A stretch of DNA of 64,000 nt from assembly GCA_041654095.1 (NCBI GenBank), contig JBAZED010000003.1, forward strand, positions 1 through 64,000. Reading direction: 5' to 3'. Source of the stretch: UBA1424 sp041654095. Lineage in GTDB: Bacteria; Bacillota_I; Bacilli_A; RFN20; CAG-826. The notes beneath the pieces are model-generated. The model was not told where the DNA came from, did not search any database, and saw only the letters and a list, made by a program, of their open reading frames with translations. Of this stretch, positions 60,500 through 64,000 are shown one piece after another. Numbering within the stretch: position 1 is the first letter of the stretch; each line of letters begins with the position of its first letter. Both the position numbers and the translations under genes were made by a program.

Positions 60500-61753
60500 T
60501 CAGCTGATGATATCTTCGATTTTGCGCTGACCTTGGCGGCCGGGCTTGAAGGCAATTTCGCCTTTTTTGATGGCGCCCACCGGACAGACGTGGTAGCAGA
60601 GCAAGCAGCCCACGCATTTGTCTTTATTGACCGAAGGCAAGCGCTTTTTCTCGTCCCACTCAATCGCTTGGTGCGCGCCATCATAACACGAGATGTAGCA
60701 GCGGCCGCACTTGATGCATTCCTCTTCGACGATTTGGGGATAGATCTTATAATCGCGGTCCAATTCTTCGGCCGGAATCAAGTTGCCATTGGCAAGGCCG
60801 ACCAATTCGCTGAGGCTGTCGACCCTTTGCTCATCCATATAATGCATGAGCCCGTTGCGAAGATCGTCGATGATGCGATAACCATATTGCATGATGGCCG
60901 TCGTGACTTGGAGAGTGGACGCGCCGACTAAAATAAACTCGACCGCGTCTTCCCACGTCTCGATGCCGCCAATTCCTGAAACGGCGACGTTTTTAAGGCG
61001 CGAATCAGCACGCATCTGCTGGATGAAGCGCAAGGCTATCGGTTTGACGGCTTTTCCGGAATAGCCGGAGATCGAGGATTTGCCATTGATAATCGGCAAC
61101 CCGATTTTTTTGTCTAAGTCAATATTGCATATTGATTTAAGGGTATTGATCGCGGCGATGCCGTCAGCTCCGCCTTCGAGGCAAGCGGCAGCCACCGGAA
61201 TCATATCCGTGATGTTCGGGGTCATTTTGGCGAGGACGGGCAATTTGCTGCCGCGCTTGACGGCTTGGCAGTATCGACGGCAGAGGTCGGGATTTGTCCC
61301 GACGTCGCTTCCCATCGCGTGCGAAGTCATCTGCGGGCATGACAAATTCATTTCCAGCATATCGGCGCCGGCCTCTTCGGCGAGGCGCGCCAACTCTTCC
61401 CATTCCTTATCGTTTGAGCCCATAATGGAGGCGATCAAAACTTGATAGGGGAATTCTTTTTTCAAACGGCGGATATCGGCGAGGTTTTGATCGAGGGGAT
61501 GCTCGGCAATTTGCTCCATGTTTTTAAAACCGATAAACGGCGTGTTTTCCTTGTTTAGCTTATCGAATCGAGGCGATACTTCGTCTACGACGAAATTATA
61601 GTAACCCATCGTCTTGAAAACGACGCCGCCCCAGCCGGCGCCATAAGCTTTTTTACACATATCATAGCAGTTGCCGACCGGTGAAGAAGATAAGCAAAAG
61701 GGATTCGGAAAACGGACACCTAAAAAATTGATCGACAAATCTTTCTTAATCAT
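60500..61753 (-). CDS. preA: Dihydropyrimidine-dehydrogenase subunit PreA-like
   Basis: The 417-aa protein has an N-terminal dihydroorotate-dehydrogenase-type FMN barrel (about 1-310: GVRFPNPFCLSSSPVGN; EMNLSCPQMTSHAMGSDVG) and two C-terminal [4Fe-4S] clusters (CIKCGRCYISC, CVGCLLCYHVC). With PreT it forms the bacterial NAD-dependent dihydropyrimidine dehydrogenase that reduces uracil or thymine. The start is ATG 61753 with GGAGGT seven bases upstream, 1 bp past the preT stop. A role in pyrimidine reduction or in general NADH-ferredoxin exchange is possible; the former is better supported by family. Confidence 0.93.
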   Translation of the reverse strand: MIKKDLSINFLGVRFPNPFCLSSSPVGNCYDMCKKAYGAGWGGVVFKTMGYYNFVVDEVSPRFDKLNKENTPFIGFKNMEQIAEHPLDQNLADIRRLKKEFPYQVLIASIMGSNDKEWEELARLAEEAGADMLEMNLSCPQMTSHAMGSDVGTNPDLCRRYCQAVKRGSKLPVLAKMTPNITDMIPVAAACLEGGADGIAAINTLKSICNIDLDKKIGLPIINGKSSISGYSGKAVKPIALRFIQQMRADSRLKNVAVSGIGGIETWEDAVEFILVGASTLQVTTAIMQYGYRIIDDLRNGLMHYMDEQRVDSLSELVGLANGNLIPAEELDRDYKIYPQIVEEECIKCGRCYISCYDGAHQAIEWDEKKRLPSVNKDKCVGCLLCYHVCPVGAIKKGEIAFKPGRQGQRKIEDIIS

Positions 61754-61754
61754 T

Positions 61755-62984
61755 TCATCTACCTCCGAGGCGAGAGTGGATAAGCGAAGCGACATCTTTT
61801 CCGGTTCTGACCGCCGCAACTACCGTTTTATCGAGGTGGGCGATATCGCCGGCCACATAGACTTTCGGATCATCGGTCACATAACCTTTGATATCCGATT
61901 CGCCATTGACGATGCGAAGACCTTCAAGCCCTTTGATATCCGGATATTGGCCGATGGCCATGATAATTTTGTCGGCCGTGATTTTCAACTCGCCTGGGAT
62001 GGTGCGGTGTTTGAAGGTGACGGTGGCACCGTCAACAGCCGTCGGAACATATCCATCTATGATGGAAATGCCCAATTTTTGAGCGTCGCGCAACTCTTTT
62101 TTGGAAGCGCGGAATTCGCAGAATTCTTCATAGACGACATCGGTGACATTTTTGACGCCGAGCATTTTCAGCGTCACGTCGACATCCATGGCGACATCGC
62201 CTCCGCCGATGACTAAAATACTTTCGGGGAGTTCCACGTGCCCTTGATGATCTTTGACCCGCTTGAGGAAATCGATGGCGATTTCGACATGAGGATTATT
62301 TTTAAACGCCGGAATCATCTTTCCGTAGCTCGCGCCGACGGCGATGATGACCGCGTCGTTATCGTTCTTCAGCTGTTCCAAAGATTTATCCTTTCCGACC
62401 ATGCAATTGAGATGAATTGCGACTCCCAAATCCATTACGCGTTCAATTTCTTGATCGACGATGCGAGTCGGAAGGCGATATTCAGGAATACCGTAGCGAA
62501 GGTATCCGCCAGCCTTGCTTTCCTTTTCATAAATGTTGACTACATAGCCTAAACGGGCCAGTGAGGCGGCGGCTTGCAGGGCGCCCGGACCGCTGCCGAC
62601 GATGGCGACTCTCTTGCCATTCGGCTTGCCTTTTTTAAGGATTTTCATGCCATTATTTACTTCGAAATCAGTGATGAAGCGCTGAATCCGACCGATATCG
62701 ATCGGCACATCGATTCCCGAACGTGCACAGCCTTTTTGGCAATAGCGCTCGGTCGGACAAACGCGAGCGCAAGTCGAGCCTAGCGCATTATTTTCCCGCA
62801 CGACTTCCGCCGCACCTTTGAAGTTCCGAAAGCGAACGGCTCGAATAAAGCGGCCGGGATCAGTTCCGGCCGGGCAATCTTTCGAACACGGAGCATCGAG
62901 GCAGAGAAGGCAGCGGCTCGCCTCTTCACAAACGGTCAAAGGGGTGAAAGCAGGTTCGAGTTCCGCCATGTATTTTTTACTCAT
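61755..62984 (-). CDS. preT: Dihydropyrimidine-dehydrogenase subunit PreT-like
   Basis: The 409-aa flavoprotein has N-terminal Cys-rich [4Fe-4S] motifs (CLLCLDAPCSKDCPAGTDPGRFI; CARVCPTERYCQKGC), then an FAD domain (IVGSGPGALQAAASLARLGY) and an NAD(P)H domain (VIGGGDVAMDVDV), as in PreT and glutamate synthase small subunits. Pairing with PreA decides for PreT. It ends in TGA. The start has AAGGAG. It follows the rplQ terminator, so it has its own promoter, possibly with TACAAT as -10. Confidence 0.93.
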   Translation of the reverse strand: MSKKYMAELEPAFTPLTVCEEASRCLLCLDAPCSKDCPAGTDPGRFIRAVRFRNFKGAAEVVRENNALGSTCARVCPTERYCQKGCARSGIDVPIDIGRIQRFITDFEVNNGMKILKKGKPNGKRVAIVGSGPGALQAAASLARLGYVVNIYEKESKAGGYLRYGIPEYRLPTRIVDQEIERVMDLGVAIHLNCMVGKDKSLEQLKNDNDAVIIAVGASYGKMIPAFKNNPHVEIAIDFLKRVKDHQGHVELPESILVIGGGDVAMDVDVTLKMLGVKNVTDVVYEEFCEFRASKKELRDAQKLGISIIDGYVPTAVDGATVTFKHRTIPGELKITADKIIMAIGQYPDIKGLEGLRIVNGESDIKGYVTDDPKVYVAGDIAHLDKTVVAAVRTGKDVASLIHSRLGGR

Positions 62985-63052
62985 AGAATAACTCCTTATT
63001 ATTTAGGTTAATTGTAGCATTGACCGCGCATCAAAATAAAGGACGCCGTCAC

Positions 63053-63083
63053 AATAAAGAAAAACGGCCCTTGTGAGCCGTTT
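63053..63083 (-). terminator. Terminator after rplQ
   Basis: On the minus strand AAACGGC pairs with GCCGTTT (63077-63083 with 63062-63068) around an eight-base loop, followed by TTCTTTATT. It ends the large ribosomal-protein/rpoA operon. Confidence 0.9.
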
Positions 63084-63097
63084 GCTTTTTTAATGAA

Positions 63098-63502
63098 CTA
63101 GCGAACCCAGGTGACGAGGACGCACTTGGCGTTATCGCCGCGCCGATTATCGGCTTTGAGCGCTCTGGTGTAACCACCGTTGCGAGCCTTAAAAGCTGGG
63201 CCGAGATCATCAAACAATTTGTCGAGAGCGGTAACGCTATCCTTTTCGTTGATGATGACTTTGCGCAACACGCTGGCGGCTTGCCGTCTGGCGTGTAAAT
63301 CCCCGCGTTTTGCAAGGGTAATCAAATGATCAGCGAGTTTTTTGAGTTCTTTTACAACTCCTGAAGTAACGACGATTTTCTCGTGAATGACGAGTTCGGT
63401 GACGACGTTGCGGAGCATGTTGTTGCGCTTGCTAGCCGTATAGGCGGCTTTGAAGCGCACACCAGCTTTGCCATGTACGTTTTTACGACCTTGTGCTGCC
63501 AT
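63098..63502 (-). CDS. rplQ: 50S ribosomal protein L17
   Basis: The 134-aa protein has the L17 signature (KRNNMLRNVVTELVIHEKIVVT) and ends CVLVTWVR. It lies 8 bp after rpoA, the standard end of the alpha operon in Bacillota. Length is slightly above the 120-aa Bacillus form. Confidence 0.98.
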   Translation of the reverse strand: MAAQGRKNVHGKAGVRFKAAYTASKRNNMLRNVVTELVIHEKIVVTSGVVKELKKLADHLITLAKRGDLHARRQAASVLRKVIINEKDSVTALDKLFDDLGPAFKARNGGYTRALKADNRRGDNAKCVLVTWVR

Positions 63503-63510
63503 GTTGCCTC

Positions 63511-64000
63511 CTACTCCGCTACATAATCGCGGAAACTAAGACCCATCGCCTGCAGTTTATCTTTGATTTCTTTGAGCGATTTCTTTCCGAGATTGCGGAC
63601 TTTCATCATTTCTTCTTCGCTTCTCTGCACTAGTTCGCGAATCGTCTGAATACCAGCTCTTTTCAAACAGTTGTAACTTCTGACCGAGAGGTCGAGTTCT
63701 TCGATGGCTTTATCGCCGAGATCATCGACGGGAGTCTCAATTTCTTCTTTGATGATGTTGATGTCGCGAGTCAGCTCTTGAAGTTTTAAAAATTCTTCAA
63801 AGTGGCCGATTAAAATGCGGCTCGATAAGGCGACGGCATCTTGCGGAGACATCGAACCGTTGGTCCATACTTCGAGGGTCAGCCGATCAAAGCTCGAATC
63901 GTGGCCGACGCGCGTCGGCTCGACGATATAGCTGGCTTTGGTAACCGGCGAATAATTGGAGTCGGTGGAGATGACGCCGACCGGTTGATGGGAACGGCTG
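63511..64000 (-). CDS. rpoA: RNA polymerase alpha subunit (C-terminal part)
   Basis: The gene is cut at the right window edge; 162 codons are visible. They include the end of the N-terminal assembly domain (ASYIVEPTRVGHDSSFDRLTLEVWTNGS) and the whole C-terminal domain with the helix-hairpin-helix used for UP elements (LDLSVRSYNCLKRAGIQTI-like segment and the NLGKKSLKEIKDKL motif). The reading frame continues to position 64000. Confidence 0.98.
   Translation of the reverse strand, partial: SRSHQPVGVISTDSNYSPVTKASYIVEPTRVGHDSSFDRLTLEVWTNGSMSPQDAVALSSRILIGHFEEFLKLQELTRDINIIKEEIETPVDDLGDKAIEELDLSVRSYNCLKRAGIQTIRELVQRSEEEMMKVRNLGKKSLKEIKDKLQAMGLSFRDYVAE

Overview
This 64 kb window comes from a bacterial chromosome whose gene order is that of low-GC Gram-positive bacteria, with several mollicute-like traits. 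Every protein gene, the 16S rRNA gene and a tRNA-Lys lie on the minus strand; only one tRNA-Pro lies on the plus strand. TGA is a normal stop (the rapZ, trxB-like and preT genes end in TGA and no CDS has an in-frame TGA), so this is not a Mycoplasma-type code. Mollicute-leaning traits are Asn at the RpoB position equal to E. coli His526, a UgpC/MsmX ATPase with an insertion of about 160 residues, and loss of genes such as hprK and yvcK from otherwise conserved neighbourhoods. Desulfoferrodoxin, pyruvate:ferredoxin oxidoreductase and a trimeric [FeFe]-hydrogenase indicate an anaerobic fermenter. I cannot name a genus; a non-parasitic lineage near Acholeplasma/Izemoplasma or early-branching Bacilli is my best inference.

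Layout, left to right (transcription runs right to left). 1-5057: 5' end of 16S rRNA with leader and promoter, desulfoferrodoxin, Bax-inhibitor-1 membrane protein, tpiA, pgk, gapA with a cre-like operator, and a small XRE regulator. 5047-12717: whiA, rapZ, a thioredoxin-reductase-like flavoprotein lacking NADPH motifs, a ppaX-like phosphatase, an N-terminally extended lgt, and uvrA. 12718-17785: tRNA-Pro, nifJ, a free-standing Rex-type DNA-binding protein, tRNA-Lys and a zinc-ribbon membrane protein. 17815-26788: a seven-gene operon encoding a carbohydrate-type ABC importer with two paralogous binding proteins, a lipoprotein nuclease and a BIG2/OB-type lipoprotein. 26871-28970: two RDD membrane proteins. 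29139-33416: the str operon (rpsL, rpsG, fusA, tuf). 33485-38389: three tandem M6-family metalloprotease lipoproteins placed between rpoC and rpsL. 38420-48579: rpoC, rpoB, rplL, rplJ, rplA and rplK with an L10 leader. 48672-50801: a Zn/Cd-type P1B ATPase. 50879-55403: nusG, secE, rpmG, a SigH-position sigma factor, rlmB, mgtC and cysS. 55433-60420: a phosphoglycolate-phosphatase-like HAD protein and hydABC. 60467-64000: preTA, rplQ and rpoA (cut by the window edge).

Functionally, glycolysis (gapA-pgk-tpiA) feeds pyruvate to NifJ, whose reduced ferredoxin, with NADH, could be used by HydABC to make H2; the Trx-reductase-like protein may also draw on ferredoxin. The secreted side (three metalloproteases, one nuclease, one ABC importer) suggests a scavenger of extracellular protein and nucleic acid or sugar. 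There is no sign of phage, IS elements or CRISPR. The most unusual points are the nuclease/ABC operon, the Rex domain without a sensor, the NADPH-motif-less Trx reductase, the M6 cluster inside the RNA polymerase/ribosome region, and a promoter element shared by gapA and nifJ.
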